From Clostridia bacterium (GTDB lineage: Bacteria > Bacillota_A > Clostridia > Oscillospirales > CAG-272): a stretch of DNA of 38,482 nt. The stretch covers positions 1 through 38,482 of the forward strand of contig JAGBGE010000033.1 of NCBI GenBank assembly GCA_017936125.1, read 5' to 3'. Both the position numbers and the translations under genes were made by a program. The stretch's first letter is position 1. Each line of letters begins with the position of its first letter. The notes under the pieces are model-generated. The model searched no databases, was not told the origin of the DNA, and was given only the letters and a program-made list of their open reading frames with translations. This document shows, one piece after another, positions 23,556-31,887 of the stretch.

Positions 23556-26500
23556 TTACCAAAATACTACGCTTCCGTCAGATGCATAGTGCCAGTAATA
23601 CATCGGTATATTAGGATTGGTTGCGCTGTAGTGATAACGGCTGGCATTATTGAGAGCCTCGTTGCCGCTCGCGATTCTGATAGCGAGATAGCTATCACTG
23701 TTACCAACGCAGTAAATAACGGCAAGCTCGATGCAACCGTTAAAGGCGTTTTCTCTGATGGCGGTTACGCCGGTGCCGAGAACAATCCATTCGATATTGT
23801 CGTCACCGCTGAAGGTATCCTTCTTGATTTCGGTGATGCCATCGCCGATCTTTACGCTCTCGATATGGCGGCAATTCTTGAACGCGCCGACACCGAGCTC
23901 GGTAATTCTATCGGGAAGGGTGATTGCCTTCAGGCTCTCGCAGCCGCTGAACGCGAGGTCACCAACGGTGAGCGCGGTAGCGCTCTCGACGAAGTCGAGT
24001 GATACAAGCGAGGTACAGCCTGCGAAAGCGTTAGCGCCTATGCTCTCGAGCTTCTCGCCTATGGTAATGCTCGCAAGCGCTCTGCATACGCTGAACGCGG
24101 AGTCACCGATTACGGTAACGCTATCGGGAATGACAACGTTTACGATAGACGAGCCGCTGAACGCGAGGTCGCCAATGGTGGTAACGCCATCGGGAATCTC
24201 GAAGCTCTCCGCCCTGGATGCAGGGAAAAGAACGAGAGTCTTGCCGTCGGCGGTGTAAAGGACACCGTCAATAGCCTTATAAGTAGTGTTGCCACTAGCA
24301 ACTATAATCTCCTGGAGCGCCTTGCAGCCGCTGAATGCGGTGTCGGCAATCTCGCTCACGTCTGCGCCGATAGTAACCTTTTCAAGCGCAACACATTCCG
24401 CGAATACGCTGCCTGCAAGAGTGGTGATTCCGTTACCGACGGTAACGGTCTTAAGTCTGCTGTTACAAGCAAACGCAAGGATGCCGATATCGGTAACGCT
24501 ATCCGGAATTTCAAGCTCCGTGAGCGCGCTGCATCCGTAGAACGCGTGTCTCGCGATACTCAAGGTACCCTCGGGGAGAGTGACGGTATTGAGCTTCGCG
24601 CAATTCTTGAACGCGCCCTCGCCAATGGTGAAGCTAGCGCCGTCCTTAACAGTAAGACCGCTGGCGCCCGAGCTCTCGAACGCATACTTACCAATCGACT
24701 TGATAGTCGCGGGAAGCTCTATATATGCAAGAGCGGTGCTGCCCGCGAAGGCGTAGTCGCCTATCACCTCAAGGCAGGTGTTCTCGGAGATATTGATAAT
24801 TCTGAGATTCTCGGAAAGAACCGCGTAGGGTGCGATAGTCTTAACGGTATCGGGAAGAATAAGCGTTACGTCAGCACGCTTATCGGTAGGTGTCTGGGGA
24901 TAGATATAACCGGAGGGACAGCAAATCAAGGTCACGGGGTCACCGTTCACCTCGCGGTAAAGAACTCCGTTTGTCGAGGAGTACTCGGTGTTGTCCTCAT
25001 GAACGTTGATGCTCATAAGCGACTCACAGCCTCTGAAGGCAGAGTCACCGATCCAAAGAACCGAGTCGGGAATCTCAACGCTGTTGAGACCTGATGCGGT
25101 GAACGCGTTGTTGCCAATCTCGCAAAGAGTCTCGGGGAACGAAATATCCTCAAGATCATCACAGCCGTAGAATGCGCTGTCTCCTATTGAAAGAGTTCCA
25201 TAAGGAAGCGAAATGATACTAAGCATTCCGCAACCGTAAAAGGCAGATGCTCTGATAGCGCTGAGATTGTCGGGAAGAATTACTCTAGAAATGCCGGTAC
25301 AGCCCGCAAAGGTCTCCGGCTCGATGAATGCAACGCCGTCGGGAATGTCAATGGAAGAAAGACCTATACAATTTTTGAACGCGCCCGCGCCGATAAAGGT
25401 AACGGAATCCGGAAGGGTGATCACCGAAAGATTAGAGCAATCGGTGAATGCGTTAGCGCCTACCGACTCGATGGAGTAAGGCAAAACGACAGAAACAATC
25501 TTATCATTTCCGACGAACGCGCCGCCGCCAATCTCCTTGACAGGCTTCTTATTATAAGTCGCGGGAATAACAAGCCCTATGCCGTCAAACTCGCCTATAC
25601 CGCTGACAATATAGTGGCTTCCGCTCGCATTGAGAGTAAACTCGAGGCCCTCGCTCACGATTACCTCGCCCTCGGTAGTCCAGATAACAGGCTTACCCGA
25701 GACGTAGTACCAATAGTTTCCTGCCGAGGTAGGCACGCCCGCGGAATAATAGTAGCGAATCGCGTTGTTGTAACTGCCGCAATCCTGCTTTCCCTCAATG
25801 AGAGGATTATTCGGGTTGGTCTTGAGCTCTTCCCACTCCTCGCTCGAAGCGACGTTGTAGTAGAACACTCTCTTTATGGAAGGACAGTCGAAGATAGCGT
25901 TATCCTCAATAAGCTTCACAGAGTTGTTGAAAACTATACTCGTAAGAGAGGTGCAATGCGAAAGCGCTCCGCTGTGAATTTTAACGACATTCTTGAAGTC
26001 AATCATCTCGAGAGCAGTACAATATGCAAACGCATCGTCGCAAACGTACTTGACGGTGGAAGAAAGCGTAATATCCTCAATCTTCTTGTTGCCCTTGAAG
26101 GCTCCGCCGGCGATGAGCACCGTGTTACTTCTGGTCGAAACCGATTTCAAGGTATTATCTTCAGCCGACTCGCTAAGCGAAATGAGCGCGTAAAACTGAT
26201 TAGATGCAGTGCCGAGGTAATTAACGCTGCTTGAGGTATTAAAGTCAAGCACCTTGCAGCCCTCGAACGCATCAACACCTATATGTTCAAGTCTGGATGA
26301 AAGATTAAGCTTCTTAAGATTAACCGCATCCGCAAAGGCGAAATCACCTATCGAGATAACGCTGCCGGACACATCGTACTTCGTCTCCGCCTTCGCGGGA
26401 GGATACTTGACAATAGCGCTGGCGCTATCCCTCATAAGCACGCCTGAAGCAGCGCTGAAGGTTCTGTTCTGCGCATTTACGGTGAAGCTTTCGAGATTAT

Positions 26501-27512
26501 AGCAATTATCAAACGCGCTGGGCGCGATTGCCGAAACGCTGCCGGGAATGGAGAGCGAATTGAGCGACTCGCAGTCAAGGAATGCAAACTCACCGATAGA
26601 GGTAAGCGAGCTGGGGAGAGAGATGCTCACGAGCAAGGTAGCGCCCGAGAAGGCGTAATCGCCTATCGCGAGAGTGCCTGACGCTACGGAGAAGCTCCTG
26701 CCACTCTTACCAACAGCATAGCGAACGAAGGTCGAGTCAGTCTTGGTGTAAAGATTACCGTCAACCGACTTGTAGGCAGCGTTTGACGCATCAACGTTGA
26801 TAGCGGCAAGCGACGAGCAGAAGTCGAACGCGCTGCCTGCGATGCTCTCTACGCTCGCGGGAATCTCAATGCTCTTAAATTTATTAGACGCAAAGGCGAA
26901 CTCACCGATAGTAACCAGCTCCTCGGAGAGAGTCAGACTCTCTATACCCGAGTCCGCGAATGCATAAGCGGAAATCTCGGTAACACCGGCAGGAACAGTG
27001 AAGCTCGCGTCGTCCTTGCCGATAGCGTACTGAACGAGAACCGCGCCGTCGACGGTGTAGAGGTCGCCGTCAACCGACTTGAAGGCTGCGCTGTCGGCAG
27101 CTACCTCAATGCTCGAAAGCGAAGTGCAAGCGGCAAACGCGCGCTCGCCTATCTTGGTGACGCTCGAGGGAATCTCGACGCTCTCTAAATTAGCGTTGCC
27201 GTAGAAGGCGTCTGCCGCGATAGCCTTGACGGGTGTGCCGTATGCCTCGGCAGGAATCACTACCCTGTTCGCATCGCGATTGCTGATACCGATTACGGTA
27301 TAGTATGCAGGCGTGCCGTTATCGTTATAGTCGTCATCGACGAGCTGGTAAATCAGATTACCGATTACCACCTTGCTGTCGTCAACGTATGGCGGCTGCA
27401 CAGGCGGCTTCTTGTCCTCGCACTTCTTGCAGGAAGAAGTGAATGCGACAGCAGAAATCAGCAGCGCCACTCCTAAAATTGCGACTATAATCCTCTTAAT
27501 CGTTTGTTTCAT
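23556..27512 (-). CDS. BspA-type leucine-rich-repeat lipoprotein
   Basis: A 1318-residue surface lipoprotein. The signal peptide ends in FTSS-Cys, a fair lipobox, followed by a Lys/Pro/Asp linker. From about residue 60 to the end it is almost entirely LRR_5 (BspA/Treponema) repeats of about 23 residues: I count about 36 units with the core AF-GC-L--I-IP-SVT-IG. Interspersed hairpin-like inserts read LYT-DG-LV-YP. The segments YYYSAG...GNYWYY (middle) and YHYSATNPNIPMYYWHY (C-terminus) are typical caps in gut clostridial members. BspA-type LRRs bind host or bacterial surface proteins; the ligand is unknown. The start is the ATG at 27512 with RBS GAGGAGG; an upstream frame would run through the promoter. 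The first residues (MKQT-KRI) match the MACPF protein. Confidence 0.9.
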   Translation of the reverse strand: MKQTIKRIIVAILGVALLISAVAFTSSCKKCEDKKPPVQPPYVDDSKVVIGNLIYQLVDDDYNDNGTPAYYTVIGISNRDANRVVIPAEAYGTPVKAIAADAFYGNANLESVEIPSSVTKIGERAFAACTSLSSIEVAADSAAFKSVDGDLYTVDGAVLVQYAIGKDDASFTVPAGVTEISAYAFADSGIESLTLSEELVTIGEFAFASNKFKSIEIPASVESIAGSAFDFCSSLAAINVDASNAAYKSVDGNLYTKTDSTFVRYAVGKSGRSFSVASGTLAIGDYAFSGATLLVSISLPSSLTSIGEFAFLDCESLNSLSIPGSVSAIAPSAFDNCYNLESFTVNAQNRTFSAASGVLMRDSASAIVKYPPAKAETKYDVSGSVISIGDFAFADAVNLKKLNLSSRLEHIGVDAFEGCKVLDFNTSSSVNYLGTASNQFYALISLSESAEDNTLKSVSTRSNTVLIAGGAFKGNKKIEDITLSSTVKYVCDDAFAYCTALEMIDFKNVVKIHSGALSHCTSLTSIVFNNSVKLIEDNAIFDCPSIKRVFYYNVASSEEWEELKTNPNNPLIEGKQDCGSYNNAIRYYYSAGVPTSAGNYWYYVSGKPVIWTTEGEVIVSEGLEFTLNASGSHYIVSGIGEFDGIGLVIPATYNKKPVKEIGGGAFVGNDKIVSVVLPYSIESVGANAFTDCSNLSVITLPDSVTFIGAGAFKNCIGLSSIDIPDGVAFIEPETFAGCTGISRVILPDNLSAIRASAFYGCGMLSIISLPYGTLSIGDSAFYGCDDLEDISFPETLCEIGNNAFTASGLNSVEIPDSVLWIGDSAFRGCESLMSINVHEDNTEYSSTNGVLYREVNGDPVTLICCPSGYIYPQTPTDKRADVTLILPDTVKTIAPYAVLSENLRIINISENTCLEVIGDYAFAGSTALAYIELPATIKSIGKYAFESSGASGLTVKDGASFTIGEGAFKNCAKLNTVTLPEGTLSIARHAFYGCSALTELEIPDSVTDIGILAFACNSRLKTVTVGNGITTLAGSVFAECVALEKVTIGADVSEIADTAFSGCKALQEIIVASGNTTYKAIDGVLYTADGKTLVLFPASRAESFEIPDGVTTIGDLAFSGSSIVNVVIPDSVTVIGDSAFSVCRALASITIGEKLESIGANAFAGCTSLVSLDFVESATALTVGDLAFSGCESLKAITLPDRITELGVGAFKNCRHIESVKIGDGITEIKKDTFSGDDNIEWIVLGTGVTAIRENAFNGCIELAVIYCVGNSDSYLAIRIASGNEALNNASRYHYSATNPNIPMYYWHYASDGSVVFW

Positions 27513-27612
27513 TTTGTCCTCCTCGGTGAGTGGATTTAATAGGAAATGCCCGAAGCTTAAGAAAATGCGGCAAAAAAGCCTTTTTGCGCGGGCAAAATTG
27601 AATACTACGATT

Positions 27613-27641
27613 ATTATAATACAAAAATAAAATAAAGTCAA
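27613..27641 (-). promoter_or_regulatory. Promoter of the LRR lipoprotein gene
   Basis: On the minus strand TTGACT (27636-27641), a 17-bp spacer and TATAAT (27613-27618). The 19 bases AAATTTACTATTGACTTTA are identical to the MACPF promoter, and TTTGTA-TATAATA also matches. The palindrome's second arm is absent here, but a further TACTATT half-site lies 14 bp upstream. Confidence 0.85.
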
Positions 27642-27734
27642 TAGTAAATTTTTAATAGTATCACGCAAAAAAATAATTGGAACGTTGAGTACGCCCCTTC
27701 CGCAATATCTGCATCGGCATAGCCGCTTTTGAGC

Positions 27735-27758
27735 CGCGCGACCCTCGCGCGTTTTTTT
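27735..27758 (+). terminator. Terminator-like hairpin on the plus strand with no upstream gene
   Basis: CGCGCG (27735-27740) pairs with CGCGCG (27746-27751) and is followed by T7. No plus-strand gene precedes it within 4 kb, so it either blocks antisense transcription or ends an unrecognised short transcript. Confidence 0.4.
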
Positions 27759-27762
27759 GTAT

Positions 27763-27790
27763 AAAAAAGGCGAGAGCCTAAGCCCTCGCC
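27763..27790 (-). terminator. Terminator of the perR-rubrerythrin operon
   Basis: On the minus strand GGCGAG pairs with CTCGCC, with an inner GC pair after one mismatch, and is followed by a T6 run (complement of 27763-27768). Confidence 0.75.
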
Positions 27791-27805
27791 AAATACCGTT
27801 ATATA

Positions 27806-28339
27806 TTAGTAATTTTCTTTTCTAACCTCAAAGAAGCTCTGGGGATGAGCACATACGGGGCATACGCCGGGCGCCTTCTTACCCATTACAAGATGTCCGC
27901 AGTTGCGGCACTCCCACATGGTCATCTCGCTCTTCTCAAATACCTGCTGCATCTCTACGTTAGAGAGAAGCTTTCTGTATCTCTCCTCGTGAGTCTTCTC
28001 GATTGCCGCAACCATTCTGAACTGAGCTGCAAGAGCCTTGAAGCCCTCCTCCTCTGCTTCCTTAGCAAAGGTGTCGTACATATCGGTCCACTCGTAGTTC
28101 TCACCCTCTGCTGCTGCAAGAAGGTTGCCTGCGGTGTCGCTGAGTCCGCCAAGAGCCTTGAACCAAAGCTTTGCGTGCTCCTTCTCATTGTTTGCGGTTT
28201 GCTCGAAGATAGCCGCGATCTGCTCGTAGCCCTCCTTCTTTGCAACAGATGCAAAGTAGGTGTACTTATTTCTCGCCTGAGATTCACCTGCGAAGGCGGT
28301 CATAAGATTCTGTTCTGTTTTTGTTCCCTTGAGATCCAT
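27806..28339 (-). CDS. Rubrerythrin
   Basis: A 177-residue di-iron peroxidase that reduces hydrogen peroxide with electrons passed through its rubredoxin domain; a standard oxygen-defence enzyme of anaerobes. The N-terminal four-helix bundle carries the ligands Glu19 ([10 protein letters not shown]) and the EKEH motif (Glu52, His55), repeated later as IEKTHEERY. The C-terminal rubredoxin-like domain holds CRNCGH and CPVCAHP (four iron-binding cysteines). Full length and no missing ligand. It follows the PerR-like gene by 55 bases and is almost certainly co-transcribed with and repressed by it. Confidence 0.96.
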   Translation of the reverse strand: MDLKGTKTEQNLMTAFAGESQARNKYTYFASVAKKEGYEQIAAIFEQTANNEKEHAKLWFKALGGLSDTAGNLLAAAEGENYEWTDMYDTFAKEAEEEGFKALAAQFRMVAAIEKTHEERYRKLLSNVEMQQVFEKSEMTMWECRNCGHLVMGKKAPGVCPVCAHPQSFFEVRKENY

Positions 28340-28394
28340 TTTGTTTTTTCTCCTTTTATTTGTTTGTTTTAAGTTTTAATTGTTTTTGTGAATT

Positions 28395-28760
28395 TTATTC
28401 ACGCTCTTTACAAAGCGGACAAATATATCTGACCTTCAATTCGTAAGACTCAACGCCCGCGCCGATAAGCTCGGAGAGAGCTTCGGTGAAGCGAGGATAG
28501 TCGAAATCGGATATCCGACGGCACTTTATACAAAACAGGTGACCGTGCGGCGTAAACGAGGAATCGTACCTGTCGGGCCCGTCCTCGCCCGAAATGCGAC
28601 GTATCTCGCCGTCACGCTCGAGCGCGTGAAGATTGTTGTATACAGTCGCTCTCGAAATGGTCGGTAATCTGAGCTTTGAAAGAGCGAATATCTCCTCGGC
28701 GGTGTAGTGCCGCTTATCACGGCGGATAACCTCGAGAATAGCTTCGCGCTGCTTTGTCAT
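28395..28760 (-). CDS. perR: Fur-family regulator, PerR type
   Basis: A 121-residue repressor. The N-terminal winged helix has the recognition segment TISRATVYNNLHAL. The C-terminal domain has HGHLFCIKC and ICPLCK, giving the two CxxC pairs of the structural zinc site. The regulatory metal site includes SDFDYP, whose Asp aligns with Asp104 of Bacillus PerR, the residue that separates peroxide-sensing PerR from Fur. It is shorter than usual (about 140-145) because the N-terminal extension is missing. First gene of a peroxide-defence operon with rubrerythrin. Two inverted repeats flank its promoter, indicating autoregulation. PerR rather than Fur or Zur is inferred. Confidence 0.85.
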   Translation of the reverse strand: MTKQREAILEVIRRDKRHYTAEEIFALSKLRLPTISRATVYNNLHALERDGEIRRISGEDGPDRYDSSFTPHGHLFCIKCRRISDFDYPRFTEALSELIGAGVESYELKVRYICPLCKERE

Positions 28761-28793
28761 TTTAACCTCCCATAATCAAAGTCGAAGGAGTTT

Positions 28794-28874
28794 TTTAGAC
28801 TCATTCTAAATTGATTATAGACGATTTTACGCGCTTTGTCAAGAGGTTTTAGAAAAAAATTAGAATTTATCTAA
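28794..28874 (-). promoter_or_regulatory. perR promoter flanked by two TTAGA-N5-TCTAA operators
   Basis: On the minus strand a perfect-consensus promoter: TTGACA (28837-28842), a 17-bp spacer and TATAAT (28814-28819). TTTAGA-N5-TCTAAA at 28794-28810 covers the transcription start. TTAGA-N5-TCTAA at 28860-28874 lies just upstream of the -35. Their centres are 65 bp apart. Both resemble Fur/PerR-class boxes. Confidence 0.8.
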
Positions 28875-28902
28875 ATTTTATATTTGAGGTAATAAACGGC
28901 TT

Positions 28903-29784
28903 TTACGCCTTCTCAACGAGCTTCTTCGCGCACTCCTTGGTGATGGCGATAAAACGCTTCATAGGCAGAGTCAGCACCTTATCGGGTTTTACCGAGAGAG
29001 AAAGCTCGCGAGCAACACACGGCTCAATAGGCACTCTCTGTACGTCGCCGCGCAGAGCCTTGAGGATAAGCTCGGAGAGCATACTGACACCGAGGTTATG
29101 CTCTACCATTGAAATTATAGCAGGGTCGTCAACGTAGGTTGGCGTTACAAACGGATGCACGCCGTGCTCGGCAAACACCGCGCCTATATCGTCGTCGAAG
29201 CCAAGACCGGGCATCAGAAATTTCGTGCCGTTAAATGCGCTGATCGGGAAAACTCCTTCGCTTACGGGATATGCCTTAGGCAAAATCGCATAGAAGCGGT
29301 CATTGAAAAGCGGAGTCCACTTGAAATCGTACTTTGCGTTCTTGCTACCGAAGCAGATGTCAAACTTACCGTCGTTAAGTCCGCCGTAAAGCTCGGCAAC
29401 CGTACCCGTCTGGATATTGACTGCAACGTCGGGATATTCCTCGGAGAATTTCTCTATAATCGCCGGAAGTATCGTCTGCACCATACTCGAGAAGGCGCCG
29501 ATTCTTATAATATTGTCACCGTAGGATTTGACGAGGTCAATCTCGTTGTAGAGCGCGTCCTCCGCGGCAACGAGCTCGCGGATTCTCGGTATTATTCTCT
29601 CACCGCCCGGAGTCAGCTTGACACCGAAATAACCGCGGTTGAGTATGGAAAAGCCGAGCTCGTCCTCCAGCGCATTCATCATATGTGTGAGTCCCGACTG
29701 GGTATAACCAAGCTTGTTAGCCGCGGCAGAAAAGCTGCCAAGGTCAACCGCAGTCAAGAGCGCTTTATACTTTGAAATGTTCAT
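28903..29784 (-). CDS. LysR-family transcriptional regulator
   Basis: A 293-residue regulator. The N-terminal winged helix-turn-helix (1-60) contains FSAAANKLGYTQSGLTHMMNALEDELGFSIL. The C-terminal periplasmic-binding-like effector domain (about 88-290) begins IIRIGAFSSMVQTILPAII. The co-inducer is unknown. It lies 38 bases after the SGNH hydrolase gene in the same direction, so it may be read from the asd promoter. A palindrome in that gap could be its operator. No terminator was recognised after it. Confidence 0.93.
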   Translation of the reverse strand: MNISKYKALLTAVDLGSFSAAANKLGYTQSGLTHMMNALEDELGFSILNRGYFGVKLTPGGERIIPRIRELVAAEDALYNEIDLVKSYGDNIIRIGAFSSMVQTILPAIIEKFSEEYPDVAVNIQTGTVAELYGGLNDGKFDICFGSKNAKYDFKWTPLFNDRFYAILPKAYPVSEGVFPISAFNGTKFLMPGLGFDDDIGAVFAEHGVHPFVTPTYVDDPAIISMVEHNLGVSMLSELILKALRGDVQRVPIEPCVARELSLSVKPDKVLTLPMKRFIAITKECAKKLVEKA

Positions 29785-29796
29785 TTTTCACCGTTT

Positions 29797-29818
29797 TTTG
29801 TAAAGTTAAATTTACAAA
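29797..29818. promoter_or_regulatory. Inverted repeat upstream of the LysR gene
   Basis: TTTGTAAA-GTTAAA-TTTACAAA: 8-bp perfect arms with a 6-bp centre, 13 bases before the LysR start. It has no T run, so it is not a terminator. It is a possible LysR autoregulatory site or the target of another regulator. Confidence 0.5.
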
Positions 29819-29822
29819 TTTC

Positions 29823-30524
29823 CTATTTTATTGTCTTTGCTATCTCTTTCGCAATAGCATAATTGCCGTCGGCATTCGGGTGGAGTCCGTCGGGGAACCA
29901 CTCGGGGTGACCGTCGGTTACGGTATAGAGGTCGATGACCTCTACGCCAAGCTCTGCGCCAAGCGAGAGAACAGCCTCGCGAAGCTCGCCGCGCACGACC
30001 GAGTTATCACAGTCGTAGTCCGACCTTGCCTCAGCGTACACCCTCGGGGGTATCATAATATATACCTCGGGCGATGACTCCATATCCATATAGCCCTTGA
30101 TGAACTCACGGTATTCCTCTGTATAGTTTTCCTTGTCCCAGAACTTCGCCTTGGAGTCGTTGGTGCCGAGCATGATTATAACAATATCAGCGTCCTCGCA
30201 GCGAGAGGCGATAAAATGCGTTTCATTTGAATACGGCATATCGGCAGTTGACTGAAGCGTACGGCTGGAGAGACCGTAATTGACAACAGTCGAGCCCTCG
30301 ACCATCTCGGCAAGGTAGGCAGGATAGCTCTCGGTTTTCCTCGAGCCGTACACGCCCTGGCTGTAGGTGATGCTGTCACCCACGCAAATTATGCGCAAAT
30401 CCCCCTCGCCCGAAACGAGCGCAGAGGGGTATGCGATAGAAGCAATAATAGTAGCAAAAATTATGACAAGCGCCAAAACCAGCGCACCGAAGGAGATAAG
30501 AGCCGTCTTTATAGCCTTGTTCAT
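29823..30524 (-). CDS. SGNH/GDSL hydrolase, membrane-anchored
   Basis: A 233-residue esterase/lipase-fold protein. One N-terminal hydrophobic segment (about 6-30) anchors or exports it. The SGNH blocks are clear: GDSITYSQG (nucleophile Ser), YGLSSRTL (Gly), MLGTNDSK (Asn) and PDGLHPN (catalytic Asp and His). The family hydrolyses esters, often acetyl groups on sugars or cell-wall polymers. The start is the ATG at 30524, with GGGAG eight bases upstream; an earlier in-frame ATG overlaps the end of the previous gene. It lies 20 bases after asd and is presumably co-transcribed, without an obvious pathway link. Confidence 0.88.
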   Translation of the reverse strand: MNKAIKTALISFGALVLALVIIFATIIASIAYPSALVSGEGDLRIICVGDSITYSQGVYGSRKTESYPAYLAEMVEGSTVVNYGLSSRTLQSTADMPYSNETHFIASRCEDADIVIIMLGTNDSKAKFWDKENYTEEYREFIKGYMDMESSPEVYIMIPPRVYAEARSDYDCDNSVVRGELREAVLSLGAELGVEVIDLYTVTDGHPEWFPDGLHPNADGNYAIAKEIAKTIK

Positions 30525-30544
30525 ATCTTTCTCCCGAAGATAAA

Positions 30545-31630
30545 TCAATCAGCCTTGGTGAGATAGCCCTCTCTGTAGAGAAGCTCTGCGATAAGCACCG
30601 CGCCGCCTGCCGCGCCGCGAAGAGTGTTGTGCGAGAGACCTACGAACTTGTAGTCGTATACGATGTCCTCACGGAGTCTGCCGACGGAAACGCCCATACC
30701 GCCGTAAAGGTCGCGGTCGAGCTTTGCCTGAGGACGATTGTCCTCCTCAAAATAGGTGATAAACTGCTCGGGCGCGGAGGGCAGACCGAGAGTCTGGGGC
30801 TTACCCTTATAATTCTTCCAAGCCTCGAGGATTTCTTCTTTGGTAGGCTTCTTCTCAAACTTAACGAACACGGCAGCGGTATGACCGTCGCTTACGGGAA
30901 CGCGCAGACACTGAGTGGTGATAACGGGAGAGGTTGCGGGAACTATTTCACCGTTCTCAACCTTACCCCAAACGCGAAGAGGCTCTCTCTCGCTCTTCTC
31001 CTCCTCACCGCCGATATAGGGAATGAGGTTGTCAATCATCTCGGGCCACTCGTTGAAGGTCTTGCCCGCGCCGGAGATAGCCTGATAGGTGGTCGCGATT
31101 ACTTCCTTGATACCGAACTGCTGGAGAGCAGAGAGTGCGGGAACGTAGGACTGGATAGAGCAGTTAGGCTTAACCGCGATGAAGCCGCGAGTAGTGCCGA
31201 GTCTCTTTCTCTGCGCCGCGATAACCTCAAGGTGCGCATCGTTGATTTCGGGAATTACCATAGGAACGTCGGGAGTCCATCTGTTAGCCGAGTTGTTCGA
31301 CACTACGGGAATCTCCGCCTTCGCGTATCTCTCCTCGAGCGCCTTGGTTTCCTCTTTGTTAAGGCTAACCGCGCAGAATACGAAGTCCACGAGCGACTTA
31401 ACGGTATCGATTTCGTCAGAGGAAATAACCTGCATATCCGCAATCCTTGCAGGGCATTCGCTAGTCATCTTCCATCTGCCCGAAACGGCGTCGGAATACT
31501 TCTGACCTGCCGAGCGAGGACCTGCGACGAGCGCAGTTATCTCGAAATAGGGATGCTCGTTAAGGAGCATAATGAATCTCTGACCGACCATACCTGTCGC
31601 GCCAATAATACCAACCTTGAGTTTTTCCAT
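30545..31630 (-). CDS. asd: Aspartate-semialdehyde dehydrogenase (archaeal/fungal-type)
   Basis: A 361-residue enzyme reducing aspartyl-4-phosphate to the semialdehyde with NADPH, the branch point to lysine, diaminopimelate, threonine and methionine. The NADP loop is GIIGATGMVGQRF (residues 7-19). The catalytic Cys157 is in VKPNCSIQSY and the acid/base His250 in VSDGHTAAV. Overall size and motifs (YQAISGAGKTF, GGMGVSVGRLREDI) match the archaeal/fungal branch rather than the E. coli type. The start is the ATG at 31630 after AAGG; the longer frame extends into the promoter. First gene of asd-SGNH-lysR. Confidence 0.94.
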   Translation of the reverse strand: MEKLKVGIIGATGMVGQRFIMLLNEHPYFEITALVAGPRSAGQKYSDAVSGRWKMTSECPARIADMQVISSDEIDTVKSLVDFVFCAVSLNKEETKALEERYAKAEIPVVSNNSANRWTPDVPMVIPEINDAHLEVIAAQRKRLGTTRGFIAVKPNCSIQSYVPALSALQQFGIKEVIATTYQAISGAGKTFNEWPEMIDNLIPYIGGEEEKSEREPLRVWGKVENGEIVPATSPVITTQCLRVPVSDGHTAAVFVKFEKKPTKEEILEAWKNYKGKPQTLGLPSAPEQFITYFEEDNRPQAKLDRDLYGGMGVSVGRLREDIVYDYKFVGLSHNTLRGAAGGAVLIAELLYREGYLTKAD

Positions 31631-31673
31631 TTGTTTGTACCTTGCTTTCTTTTTATATAAAAATAATGAAATT

Positions 31674-31702
31674 ATTTTAGCACACAAAACCCTTTAAGTC
31701 AA
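31674..31702 (-). promoter_or_regulatory. Promoter of the asd operon
   Basis: On the minus strand TTGACT (31697-31702), a 17-bp spacer and TAAAAT (31674-31679). The leader is short, with no riboswitch. The remaining gap to 31825 holds nothing I recognise. Confidence 0.75.
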
Positions 31703-31825
31703 TGCCTTATAATTAAATTTATGAATTTTTCTCATATTCGTTACGTTTTGCTGTGAGATATTTGAAAAAAGATGTGCAAACTGACTATATTCATCCACCG
31801 CTCGCCGCATTTTATTAAACGCCTC

Positions 31826-31854
31826 TTGACATTCTGTTAATTTTCTGTTACAAT
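31826..31854 (+). promoter_or_regulatory. Promoter of the E2-like gene
   Basis: TTGACA (31826-31831), a 17-bp spacer and TACAAT (31849-31854); near consensus. Confidence 0.8.
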
Positions 31855-31887
31855 ACCTTGTCGAAAAAAATTGAATGGAGTCAAGTT

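Noticed and set aside
23600..27400. CRISPR-like or satellite repeat array
   Set aside because: The periodicity is about 69 bp in a coding frame and corresponds to LRR_5 protein repeats; no constant repeats with unique spacers exist.
30629..31660. 343-codon open frame on the plus strand opposite asd
   Set aside because: Asd has catalytic residues and a promoter on the minus strand; the plus frame has no recognisable domain or RBS.
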